Below the pieces are notes generated by a model. It did not search any database and had not been told where the DNA came from. It saw nothing but the letters and a program-made list of their open reading frames with translations. The translations under genes and the position numbers were made by a program. Shown in pieces: positions 17,309 through 25,008 of a stretch of DNA of 64,000 nt. The stretch's first letter is position 1, and each line of letters begins with the position of its first letter. This DNA comes from Neobacillus sp. DY30 (GTDB lineage: Bacteria; Bacillota; Bacilli; Bacillales; Cytobacillaceae). The DNA lies in contig NZ_CP126093.1 in the NCBI RefSeq assembly GCF_030123065.1, forward strand, positions 283,001 to 347,000, written 5' to 3'.

Positions 17309-17960
17309 AATTTTTTCGGCGTGATCAATTCTCCATAGTTTTTAGAGGATTCATTTTTTGGGGGGAAAACTGTTAATATTGTTTTATTTATATAAAAATA
17401 AAGGATATTTCCTCGACAATAAATTTTTATAGAAAATAGGAAAAGAGCTGATTTAAAAGGATTTACTACACATTTAATCAATTGATTAGTTAGTATAAAA
17501 TTTGTTCCTTTTTGTAGGAATATGTAGTTCGTTAGTTTCTATTGTCAGTTTTTAAATTAATTCCTAACAACAGAATTTTTTATACGACAATTAATTCTCT
17601 TGAAAATGGCAAAAAGTCCTTTTGCTAAAGGGTTTATCTACTATTCAATCAATCGTTTAATTAGCTAAATCGGTTTTAACTAAACGATTGATTAGAAAAG
17701 CCTTAAATCCTAATGCAACCTGTGTTTAATCCTCCTTAGTAGAGAGAAAATTGTCGAGAAGAGGATCTAGTAATAAACGGTGGTAACATTTATCAAAATT
17801 ACAGCTTAAGATCCCTAGCAATAACTAAAAAGGAGGATATGATGCTGGGGATGACACAAATCCTTGCATCTAATCGCAATGGAAAGTAACTGTTAAAGTA
17901 GGGATTCGTGATCTATTTAGAGAAATTCCAAAAAAAGACCCCAAAGTGGAGTCATTAAGT
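17309..17960. other. Intergenic region with paired palindromic repeats and a stub ORF
   Basis: About 650 bases. It holds two imperfect copies of a roughly 45-base unit (17457-17500 and 17629-17665): each has AAAGG-TTTA, then AATCAAT and a -TTAG end. The second copy continues into a perfect 13-base inverted repeat (AATCAATCGTTTA at 17647-17659, TAAACGATTGATT at 17681-17693), a shape typical of paired repressor operators. At 17829-17889 an AAAGGAGG site precedes a 16-codon ORF (MMLGMTQILASNRNGK), probably a gene-start remnant. Confidence 0.5.
17647..17693. promoter_or_regulatory. Perfect inverted repeat, possible paired operator
   Basis: Two AATCAATCGTTTA half-units face each other over 21 bases. 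This resembles TetR-family operator spacing, but no TetR gene or target gene is next to it. Confidence 0.4.
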
Positions 17961-18290
17961 TCATGCGAAATTTTTGCCATTATAATAATAAGCAGATTCC
18001 AAAAATACACTAAATGCAACTTCCAATTCAGGAATGCCCATTGAGTGAACGTGTTTTGTGATAATGTTTGCGAATTGATCTTGAATTTCTTGACCACGCT
18101 CAAACCATTTCACTTCAATGAAAGGAAATCCTTGAACTTGTAGTTGATTAAAAACAAAGCTGGTTTGCGGTACCTCTAATGTGAAATTATCTGTCTCACA
18201 TTTACAGAGTTCGGCTAATTCATTTACCATTGAGGTACTCATTTGTTTTACTTGATCTAGTGAAAATCCTTTAAAAATTAATTGGGGCAT
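17961..18290 (-). CDS. DUF1904-family protein
   Basis: 109 residues starting MPQLIFKGFSLDQV, matching the DUF1904 family, which has a tautomerase-like fold (Met-Pro start, two beta-alpha-beta units). A proline directly after the initiator Met is kept, as in the catalytic Pro1 of tautomerases. The ATG follows TGGAGG closely. Function unknown. It stands alone between two non-coding stretches within the stress-gene area. Confidence 0.75.
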   Translation of the reverse strand: MPQLIFKGFSLDQVKQMSTSMVNELAELCKCETDNFTLEVPQTSFVFNQLQVQGFPFIEVKWFERGQEIQDQFANIITKHVHSMGIPELEVAFSVFLESAYYYNGKNFA

Positions 18291-18439
18291 CTTGTATTCC
18301 TCCAGAGTTATTTTTTCTTCTTAATATTTTGCCTTAGTTTTTGCAAAACATTAAAAATAAGGCTCCAAAAACTTATTGGACTGTTGCCTCCTTGAATAGA
18401 AAAAGTATATTCGAATGAAGATGGAAAGCTTTTGAAACG

Positions 18440-18476
18440 AATAATCCCCACCAAGTTGACAGGCGGGGATTATTTT
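18440..18476. terminator. Rho-independent hairpin
   Basis: AATAATCCCC and GGGGATTATT (18440-18449, 18465-18474) with extra CC/GG pairs inside, then TTTC. It faces rightward although no + strand gene precedes it, and it could mark a small transcript or a lost gene. Confidence 0.6.
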
Positions 18477-18485
18477 TCTCTTAAG

Positions 18486-18662
18486 TTAATTTATTAATCT
18501 TAACAGAGTCGTTATGATTATATGCAAGTTTATTAACTACCTCTAGCAATACATTGGCTTCCGCTAATACCATCGCTACTGGGGGAGATTATCATAACTG
18601 TAGGACAAATACGAGCCATAATTTGAGCATCATGCCCTGTACCAGATGTCATTCGTTGTGAT
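18486..18662 (-). pseudogene. Fragment of an M20 Zn-dependent amidohydrolase (allantoate / N-carbamoyl amino acid type)
   Basis: The minus strand reads RMTSGTGHDAQIMARICPT and onward to SDGISGSQ, the active-site region of AllC/HyuC-type hydrolases (the usual text is SGAGHDAQ..PSxxGISH). After a deletion and frame change it resumes with EANVLLEVVNKLAYNHNDS, the normal C-terminal helix of that family. The segment that would join them (the HxPxE region) is missing, and there is no start. It lies just downstream of the catalase on the same strand. Clearly decayed. Confidence 0.75.
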
Positions 18663-18699
18663 TGGGGTCAGTGCCCGCTTTAATTTTCAGGGCTTTGGC

Positions 18700-20707
18700 T
18701 CATAATTTACGTTCCCAGAAACGACCCTTTGCAATTCCTTCTACGAATTGAGGAATCTCAGCCTTGGTTAAATCGTAAACACCAGGTGCATCTAACACCA
18801 CACGACATCTTTCCAGGGCAGTGTAATCTTCAACGGCCATTGCCAAAGGTTTAAAGTGTTTATAGGTAGTTTCAATGAATTCCAATACAGACGGATCGGC
18901 TTCGGAACTTGTACTGATTAAAATTGCTGCATCAAAAAGACTTGAATCTGCCGTATCAAACGTATCTGTTACTTTTAGAACGGGACTAATCGTATACAGC
19001 CTTTTTGCAACAATACTATAATTTATATTATATTGTGCCAGTGTTCGAATCCAATCGGTTAATTTTTCATCATCGGGTTTACCATCTAACAAAATGGCGG
19101 TACATTTAGTAGACGGTTGCTTCACTGTATTTGCCATACTAAGGGCAGGAGACTTTTTATCCGATTTTACTTCAAGATTTTCCTCAGGAAGTTCTGCTCC
19201 AATATTGCCTGCGACTTCTTCCGCCACTTGCCGGTCAATATGATTTAGTAGAGCAACCGCGTTATTTTTAACCATTTCTGATTTACATTTTCCTAGCTCA
19301 AAGCTGAATGCATCCTTCAAGTGCTTTTGTTCAAATGGAGCTAAACTGTTGTAGAATAACTTCGCTTGAGAATAGAAATCTAGAAAACTCTCACTTCGGC
19401 CTCTAATTTTACGCCCATCAATTTTTTCCTGATAGGATTCATAGCCTCCTAGTTCAACCGGTGCCGGTTCAGGCTGATTGGCATTTAAACCGTTCCTATG
19501 ATAGCTTGTTTGTCCTTGATGGATCGCCATCTGATGCATTCCATCCCGCTGATTATTATGAAATGGACAGACAGGTTGATTAATTGGAATCTGGTGGAAA
19601 TTTGGACCTCCTAAGCGGGATAGCTGTGTATCCGTATAGGAAAATAAACGTCCTTGTAAGAGAGGATCGTTTGAAAAATCAATCCCTGGCACTTACATGA
19701 CCGGGATGAAAAGCGACTTGTTCGGTTTCGGCAAAGAAGTTGTTGACATTACGGTTCAAGGTCATTTTACCCACAATCTTTACGGGGACTTCTTCTTCTG
19801 GCCATATTTTTGTCGGATCTAAAATGTCAAAATCAAAGTTGAACTCATCTTTTTCAGGAATAATCTGCAGGCCTAACTGCCATTCCGGAAAATCCCCTTT
19901 CTCAATCGCTTCATACAAGTCTTGGCGATGGAAGTCAGGGTTTTTACCTGCAATCCTCTGTGCTTCATCCCACACTAGCGAATGTACACCAAGAAGAGGC
20001 TTCCAGTGAAATTTGACAAAATGCGCTTCGCCATCCGCATTAATCAGTCTGAAGGTGTGCACACCAAAGCCCTCCATCATCCGAAGGCTGCGTGGAATGG
20101 CACGGTCACTCATGGCCCACATGACCATATGGGCGGATTCATGATTTTGGCCAATGAAGTCCCAAAACGTATCGTGAGCACTAGCGCCTTGTGGAATATC
20201 TGTATGTGGTTCGGGTTTAAGAGCATGTACAAAGTCAGGGAACTTAATAGCATCTTGAATAAAGAAAACAGGCATATTGTTACCGACTAAATCGAAGTTA
20301 CCTTCATCCGTATAAAATTTGGTCGCAAACCCTCGGACGTCACGAACCGTATCGCTTGAGCCTCTCGAGCCCTGTACTGTTGAGAAGCGAACGAAAACTG
20401 GCGTGGTTTTGGAGGTGTCAGTGAGAAAGTCAGCTTTTGTATATTCAACCAAAGAATCATAGAGTTGAAAAATCCCATGTGCACCTACGCCACGGGCATG
20501 AACAACCCGTTCAGGAATCCGTTCATGGTCAAAATGGGTCATCTTTTCTCGAAAATGAAAATCCTCCATCAATGTAGGCCCTCTTAATCCAGCCTTTAAT
20601 GAAAACTCATCTTCCGATACTTTTAGCCCTTGGTTGGTTGTTAAAGGAGCAGTTTTTTCATTGTTAATGGTAAAGCTACTTAATTGAACAGCCTTCTTAT
20701 TTTCCAT
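18700..20707 (-). pseudogene. katE: KatE-type large-subunit catalase, split by a frameshift
   Basis: Monofunctional heme catalase of the large-subunit clade with a C-terminal flavodoxin-like domain. The first frame (20707 down to 19679) holds the catalytic His ([11 protein letters not shown]), the Asn region ([10 protein letters not shown]) and ends in [10 protein letters not shown]. The normal sequence [20 protein letters not shown], with the heme-ligand Tyr, continues in the next frame from 19692 down to 18700. One extra T (A on the coding strand) at 19693-19694 causes it: removing it restores HVVPGID and a protein of about 668 residues, the normal KatE size. No slippery site was seen, so this is a recent mutation or a base-calling error. 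ATG with GAGGAGG; sigma-B-type promoter upstream. Confidence 0.88.
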
Positions 20708-20780
20708 AGTGTCCTCCTCACGAAAATATGTAACCACAAAATAAAGAAAGAGCAGGTAAAGCAACTACACTCTCCATTCG

Positions 20781-20806
20781 GTACCCTTTTTATAGGAAAG
20801 TGAAAC
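20781..20806 (-). promoter_or_regulatory. Sigma-B-type promoter of katE
   Basis: On the minus strand GTTTCA, 14-base spacer, GGGTAC, about 75 bases before the katE ATG. B. subtilis katE is a known sigma-B gene. Confidence 0.75.
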
Positions 20807-20825
20807 CTAGTAATATATTCTTTAT

Positions 20826-20850
20826 GTTTCAAAATCTCCATGGTGGATAT
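20826..20850 (+). promoter_or_regulatory. Sigma-B-type promoter of the SDR gene
   Basis: GTTTCA, 13-base spacer, GGATAT, 36 bases before the start of the oxidoreductase. It lies 20 bases from the divergent katE promoter. Confidence 0.6.
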
Positions 20851-20885
20851 AGTAATATACATCACCATTAAGGAGGTTTTTTACT

Positions 20886-21671
20886 GTGGAAAATCTGCTT
20901 CAAAATCAGGTTGCTTTTGTTACAGGGGCTGGATCAGGGATAGGAAGGGCTTCTGCTTTAAGGCTTGCTCAAAATGGAGGAAAAGTTGCGTTAGTAGATT
21001 TGCATAAAGAAAACGTGGAAGAAGTCAAAAAACAAATCGAAGATATGGGAAGCGAAGCGCTGGTCTTGGAAGCCAATGTTTCTCAACCGAAGGAAGTAGA
21101 GAACTGCTACAAAAGAACCATTGATCGGTGGGGAAGACTCGATGTTGTCTTTGCAAACGCGGGGATTAATGGGGAAGTGGCGCCTATAGAAGACTTGGAG
21201 CCGGAAGAATGGGACTTAACGATTTCCAATAATTTAACGAGTACCTTTTTAACGGTAAAATATGCAATCCCGCATTTAAAGGAGAATGGGGGAAGTATCA
21301 TTATTACTAGTTCCATTAATGGGAACAGAATCTATAAAAATATTGGTATGTCCGCCTACAGTACATCAAAAATCGGCCAGATGGGCTTTGGTAAAATGGC
21401 AGCGCTTGAGCTTGCCAACTATGGGATCAGAGTCAACATGATCTGCCCAGGAGCGATTGAAACAAACATCAATGAAAACACATGGAAAGAAAAAGAAAAA
21501 CTGAAAAAAGTAGAAATCCCCATCGAATACCCAGAGGGGAACCAACCATTAGAACACAAACCAGGAAAAGCCGAACAAGTCGCCGATCTAGTACTATTCC
21601 TTGCATCCAATCAATCGAACCACATAACAGGAACCGAAATATACATTGACGGGGCGGAATCACTTTTATAG
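20886..21671 (+). CDS. Short-chain dehydrogenase/reductase (stress type)
   Basis: 261-residue classical SDR. The NAD(P)-binding motif TGAGSGIG lies at 14-21, NAG at about 89, and the catalytic Ser (TSSINGN), Tyr and Lys (YSTSKIG) at about 140-162. Asp37-type acid in VALVDLH suggests a preference for NAD. GTG start behind AAGGAGG. Substrate unknown; similar sigma-B-controlled SDRs occur in B. subtilis. It is divergent from katE with overlapping control regions, and ends at a bidirectional terminator shared with the amylase. Confidence 0.85.
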   Translation: MENLLQNQVAFVTGAGSGIGRASALRLAQNGGKVALVDLHKENVEEVKKQIEDMGSEALVLEANVSQPKEVENCYKRTIDRWGRLDVVFANAGINGEVAPIEDLEPEEWDLTISNNLTSTFLTVKYAIPHLKENGGSIIITSSINGNRIYKNIGMSAYSTSKIGQMGFGKMAALELANYGIRVNMICPGAIETNINENTWKEKEKLKKVEIPIEYPEGNQPLEHKPGKAEQVADLVLFLASNQSNHITGTEIYIDGAESLL

Positions 21672-21701
21672 GTGCCTGTCACCACAAAAAGACAAAACAC
21701 A

Positions 21702-21738
21702 CAAAATGTCCACGTACAGTGGACATTTTGCCTTTTAG
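21702..21738. terminator. Bidirectional terminator between SDR and amylase genes
   Basis: CAAAATGTCCAC and GTGGACATTTTG are perfect 12-base arms around GTACA. The flanks supply A and T tracts on both strands. Just left, GGTGCCTGTCACC (21671-21683) is another small palindrome of a type common in bacilli. Confidence 0.8.
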
Positions 21739-21769
21739 GGTTTCTTGAATTACCCATTTATAGTTTGCT

Positions 21770-23230
21770 TTACTCGCTTGGTTGGTAAGCCCAAACGGAA
21801 ACACAGCCGCCGTTAACTGGGAAAGTGGCATATCCATCTTCTTCGATGGTAATTTCGTCATGCCTTGAGTTTGTTAGGTCTACCCATGTTTCTCCAGCCT
21901 TTCTTTCGCCAACGTACATTCTTTTCTCGCCATCCTCTCCGTTAGAAATGACGACTGCACAACCAGAGTGCTTATGTTCTTTCACACCCAGCCGAACCCA
22001 GCCAATGGTATTAGGATGGTCGAAGTAATCATGCTGTTCTCCGTATGCTTTTTCATACCTGGCAAGGAGGAGGCAGTCCAGTATTTCTTTTTTTCCTTCT
22101 GCCGGCTTCGGACCGCCAATTCCGTAATAATCACCATAGAATAGACATGGATTTCCATCTTTTCTTAGGAGTATCAGGGCGTATGCACTTGGCTTAAACC
22201 AGTCCTGAACCCACGATTCAAGGGATTCTTCGGGCTGAGTGTCATGATTATCAACGAAGGTAACAGCATTTTGAGGATGGGAATTGACAAGGGTATCCTC
22301 GAAAATACTGGTTAAATCAAAATCACTGCCTTCAATGGAGGCTTTATGTAGATTATAATGCAAGGGAACATCAAATAAATCTATTTGATAATCGACATGG
22401 TCAAGGTATTTTTGACAGGCATGAAGCTCAGTTTTCCAGACTTCTCCGACAAAATAAAAATCATCTCCTCGGTGTTTACGCATCTCCTCTACAAACTCGC
22501 GAATGAAGTAGTGATTAATGTGCTTGATTGCATCAAGCCTGTATCCATCGCAGTTAAGGGTATCCGCAAGCCATTTTCCCCATTCTATCATTTCTTTTTT
22601 TACCTCAGGATGTTCATAGTCAATATCGGCAAGCATTAAATAATCATAGTTCCCCAATTCATTATCCACATGTTTACTCCAATCCTTGTCATCGCCAAGG
22701 ATTTTAAATATTCCTGATTTCCCCGTCTTTTCATCATAATCCGTTCCGGTAAAATGTTCATACCTCCATTCAAAAGGTGAATATTTTCCTTCACGTCCTG
22801 GAAATGTAAATTTTGTCCAAGCTTCAATTTCAAAGGGTTCCGATATTTCTGCGGTCCGGTCCTCCTGGTTCACTTCAATAACTTTAATTAATTCCGTCTC
22901 GTCAGCACCTGCTTTATGGTTCATCACTACATCTACATATACTTTAATGCCGGCATTTTGACACTCAATTATTGCTTCTATCAGTTCTTGTTTCGTCCCA
23001 TATTTTGTCCGAATGGAATCTTTTTGGCTAAATTGACCCAGATCGTATAAATCATATGGAGCATAGCCATTATCATCAGGTGAGTCCGCTTTTGTTACTG
23101 GTGGTATCCAGACAGAGGTAATTCCTTTTTCCTTTAATTCTGGCGCTATCTCCTTTAGACGTCTCCAGTGGCTTCCATCCGGCTCTAGATGCCACTCGAA
23201 AAATTGCATGATTGTGTTGTTTCCTTCCAT
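21770..23230 (-). CDS. Cytoplasmic alpha-amylase (GH13)
   Basis: Hydrolyses internal alpha-1,4-glucan bonds. 486 residues starting MEGNNTIMQFFEWH with no signal peptide, so it acts inside the cell. The four GH13 regions are intact: DVVMNHK, GYRLDAIKH (nucleophile Asp), GEVW (acid Glu) and FVDNHDTQ. A C-terminal beta domain ends the protein. The ATG has GAGGAGG 6 bases upstream. The promoter region shares its -10 block with the stress gene at 17228, so it may be a general-stress amylase acting on internal glycogen or maltodextrin. No glycogen or maltose genes are near. Confidence 0.9.
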   Translation of the reverse strand: MEGNNTIMQFFEWHLEPDGSHWRRLKEIAPELKEKGITSVWIPPVTKADSPDDNGYAPYDLYDLGQFSQKDSIRTKYGTKQELIEAIIECQNAGIKVYVDVVMNHKAGADETELIKVIEVNQEDRTAEISEPFEIEAWTKFTFPGREGKYSPFEWRYEHFTGTDYDEKTGKSGIFKILGDDKDWSKHVDNELGNYDYLMLADIDYEHPEVKKEMIEWGKWLADTLNCDGYRLDAIKHINHYFIREFVEEMRKHRGDDFYFVGEVWKTELHACQKYLDHVDYQIDLFDVPLHYNLHKASIEGSDFDLTSIFEDTLVNSHPQNAVTFVDNHDTQPEESLESWVQDWFKPSAYALILLRKDGNPCLFYGDYYGIGGPKPAEGKKEILDCLLLARYEKAYGEQHDYFDHPNTIGWVRLGVKEHKHSGCAVVISNGEDGEKRMYVGERKAGETWVDLTNSRHDEITIEEDGYATFPVNGGCVSVWAYQPSE

Positions 23231-23272
23231 TTTCTATCCTCCTCATCTATTCATCAATAGGTATATCAATAC

Positions 23273-23298
23273 TTACCCGGTTTGATCATAAACGAATC
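23273..23298 (-). promoter_or_regulatory. Sigma-B-like promoter of the amylase gene
   Basis: Minus strand GATTCG, 14-base spacer, GGGTAA. The -10 and its flanks (AAACCGGGTAAGTAT) equal those at 17283, but the -35 is weak. Confidence 0.45.
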
Positions 23299-23388
23299 CT
23301 GCCAAAAGCAAATAAGGCTGGGACAAAATCCTTCTCTAACAACTAAAAACCCTTAAAAACAAGTAATTGTAAAAAAGTGTTCACAATT

Positions 23389-23425
23389 AAGGACTGCTTC
23401 TTTTGAATAGGGATCAGTCCTTTTT
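23389..23425 (+). terminator. Rho-independent hairpin in the 23231-23595 gap
   Basis: AAGGACTG and CAGTCCTT (23389-23396, 23415-23422) followed by TTTTT. No + strand gene precedes it; a GGCTGGGACAAAAT string at about 23308-23322, common in Firmicute intergenic repeats, lies to its left. The remaining gap has only the candidate promoter below. Confidence 0.6.
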
Positions 23426-23502
23426 GTGTTGGTGCATCAGCCTTTTACCGCTTGTATCTAAAAAATAGATTGAATACGATTTGGTTTATCGATAATAAAG
23501 GT

Positions 23503-23531
23503 TTATTTTGGAAAAATAACTTACCTATAAT
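23503..23531 (+). promoter_or_regulatory. Candidate sigma-A promoter of the sulfur-relay operon
   Basis: Perfect TATAAT at 23526-23531; the -35 at 17 bases is poor (TTATTT). No riboswitch (S-box or T-box) is seen in the 65-base leader. Confidence 0.4.
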
Positions 23532-23595
23532 TATTGAGAAGGTGAAAAAAGCAAATAGTTTATAGGATTACTATAGTTGGAAGGGAACGAAAAAG

Positions 23596-23835
23596 ATGGG
23601 ACAGCAATATATACCAATATTGACATATGATGCGGGTCCAACAGGCTGTGGCGAATTAATTATGAAGTTGTTTTTAACAATGAAAAAGATGAATAGTGGA
23701 GAAATTATTGAGGTTATCTCATATGACCTTGGGGCACGAGAAGATATACCTGCATGGTGTCGATTGCAAAAACATCATCTATTGCAGCGGGACGATAATG
23801 GGAAAATTAGTCATTACTTTATTAAAAAAGGCTGA
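23596..23835 (+). CDS. TusA-like sulfur-carrier protein
   Basis: 79 residues with the TusA fold pattern: a beta-strand, then DAGPTGCGELIMKL with Cys18 at the position of the sulfur-carrying Cys, an amphipathic helix, the strand GEIIEVISYD, then EDIPAWCR with Cys55. True TusA has CPxP; here it is CGEL, so the family is divergent. The same CG and PAWCR motifs occur in the N-terminal half of the fusion at 24282, showing the two are paralogues. Probably carries a persulfide. First gene of a five-gene operon; GAAGGGA ribosome site. Confidence 0.75.
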   Translation: MGQQYIPILTYDAGPTGCGELIMKLFLTMKKMNSGEIIEVISYDLGAREDIPAWCRLQKHHLLQRDDNGKISHYFIKKG

Positions 23836-23877
23836 TTTAGTCTTTTAAATATCAATGAATTATTAGGAGGAAATAGG

Positions 23878-24240
23878 ATGTCAGGAAAATTCTTAGTTAG
23901 TTTAACAAATGCAAAAAATGATTCAGATAAAGCGACCGTAGGTTTTGTGGTTGCAAATGCTGCCGTTGCATCAGGTCAAGAAACGGTTGTCTTTTTAAAT
24001 GTTGAAGGCGCTTACCTTGGGTCGAAAGGCTATGCAAAAGATATTCATGAAGAAGGATTTGCTCCATTAAAACAACTTATGGACCAATTTATTGAAGCCG
24101 GTGGAAGTGTTTGGGTATGCAGTCCATGTTTCAAAAAACGTCATTTTAACGAAGAAGACTTAATTGAAGGCGCTACAATTGTTGGTGGAGCGAAAGTGGT
24201 TGAATTCTTAACTCAAGGCGCTGCTTCTATAACCTATTAA
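23878..24240 (+). CDS. DsrE-family protein with CxxC
   Basis: 120 residues of the DsrE/DsrF-like fold: MSGKFLVSLTNAKND, an alanine-rich helix, VVFLNVEGAYL, then VWVCSPCFKKRHF with Cys81 and Cys84, and a C-terminal GATIVGGAKVVEFL. The CSPC pair followed by a basic cluster is typical of DsrE proteins that exchange sulfane sulfur with TusA-type partners. GGAGG lies 5-6 bases before the ATG. Co-transcribed with the flanking TusA-like genes. Confidence 0.78.
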   Translation: MSGKFLVSLTNAKNDSDKATVGFVVANAAVASGQETVVFLNVEGAYLGSKGYAKDIHEEGFAPLKQLMDQFIEAGGSVWVCSPCFKKRHFNEEDLIEGATIVGGAKVVEFLTQGAASITY

Positions 24241-24281
24241 TCTTTACAGCAGCCATATTTTGCTTAGGAAAAGGTGACTTT

Positions 24282-24995
24282 ATGGAGAATCCAAAGGCAG
24301 TTTGTGATGGTGGAGACTTAGATTGTGGTTCAGGTTTATTGTTAATCATAAAAAAAGCAATGGACCCCCTATTAGATGGGGAAGTATTAGAGGTTCGCAG
24401 TCGTGAGCGGACGGTTGCTGATGATTTGCCAGCTTGGTGCAGGATGGTTAATCATGAGTTTCTAGGTTCGGAACCCGGGGATCATACAATAAGATACTTT
24501 ATCAGAAAAGGCGCCCGACAAGAAGAATTAGGGGCAGACTTAGAAGCTGCGAAAGGGTATAAATGGAATGTTCGTGTACAAGGTGAAAGAACGTTATCTG
24601 CAAAAGTTCGTTCTAGAAACCATACTTTTGTTGTCGGAAAACCTGCTGATTTTGGTTCTAAAGTTGCTGCCCCTAGCGCAATAGATTACTTAATTGGGGC
24701 ACTTGCTTCAGATCTAACGGTAGGTTTCAAGGCACTTGCATCAAGAAGAAATCTAGAAATTGATCAATTAGAAGTCTCCTTAAAGGCTGGATTGGATAAT
24801 GTTTTATTTCATCTGGAAATGGAGGATGTCGGCAGCCCAAAAGTTAAGGAAGTTACAGGGACTTTTTATGTCTCGTCCCCTCAATCGGATGAAGATTTAG
24901 AAAAGCTTTGGAACAAAACGCTTGAACGTTCTCCAATCTATCAAACTCTTAAACCATCAATTAATATCAATATACAATTTGTGATTGTATATTGA
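24282..24995 (+). CDS. TusA-like / OsmC-like fusion with a cysteine-less OsmC domain
   Basis: 237 residues in two parts. Residues 1-80 repeat the TusA-like pattern (Cys15 in LDCGSGLLL, PAWCR with Cys53). Residues 90-237 are an OsmC fold (YKWNVRVQGERT, APSAIDYLIGALASDLT, RSPIYQTL). OsmC peroxidases use two cysteines; both are missing here, replaced by Ala142/Ser143 and Ser217, while the separate OsmC protein of this operon keeps both. The OsmC half is thus likely a binding or scaffold domain, not a peroxidase. AAGGTG precedes the ATG by 6 bases. The stop lies 13 bases before the next start. Confidence 0.8.
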   Translation: MENPKAVCDGGDLDCGSGLLLIIKKAMDPLLDGEVLEVRSRERTVADDLPAWCRMVNHEFLGSEPGDHTIRYFIRKGARQEELGADLEAAKGYKWNVRVQGERTLSAKVRSRNHTFVVGKPADFGSKVAAPSAIDYLIGALASDLTVGFKALASRRNLEIDQLEVSLKAGLDNVLFHLEMEDVGSPKVKEVTGTFYVSSPQSDEDLEKLWNKTLERSPIYQTLKPSININIQFVIVY

Positions 24996-25008
24996 GGAGG
25001 TTGTTTAC

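Noticed and set aside
19679..19700. Programmed ribosomal frameshift in katE
   Set aside because: No slippery heptamer, stop-codon stall context or downstream pseudoknot was evident, and KatE genes are not known to use frameshifting; mutation or sequencing error is simpler.
24985..25008. Longer start for the MetE-like gene
   Set aside because: The extra residues would be encoded by the GAGGAGG ribosome site and by the end of the previous gene.
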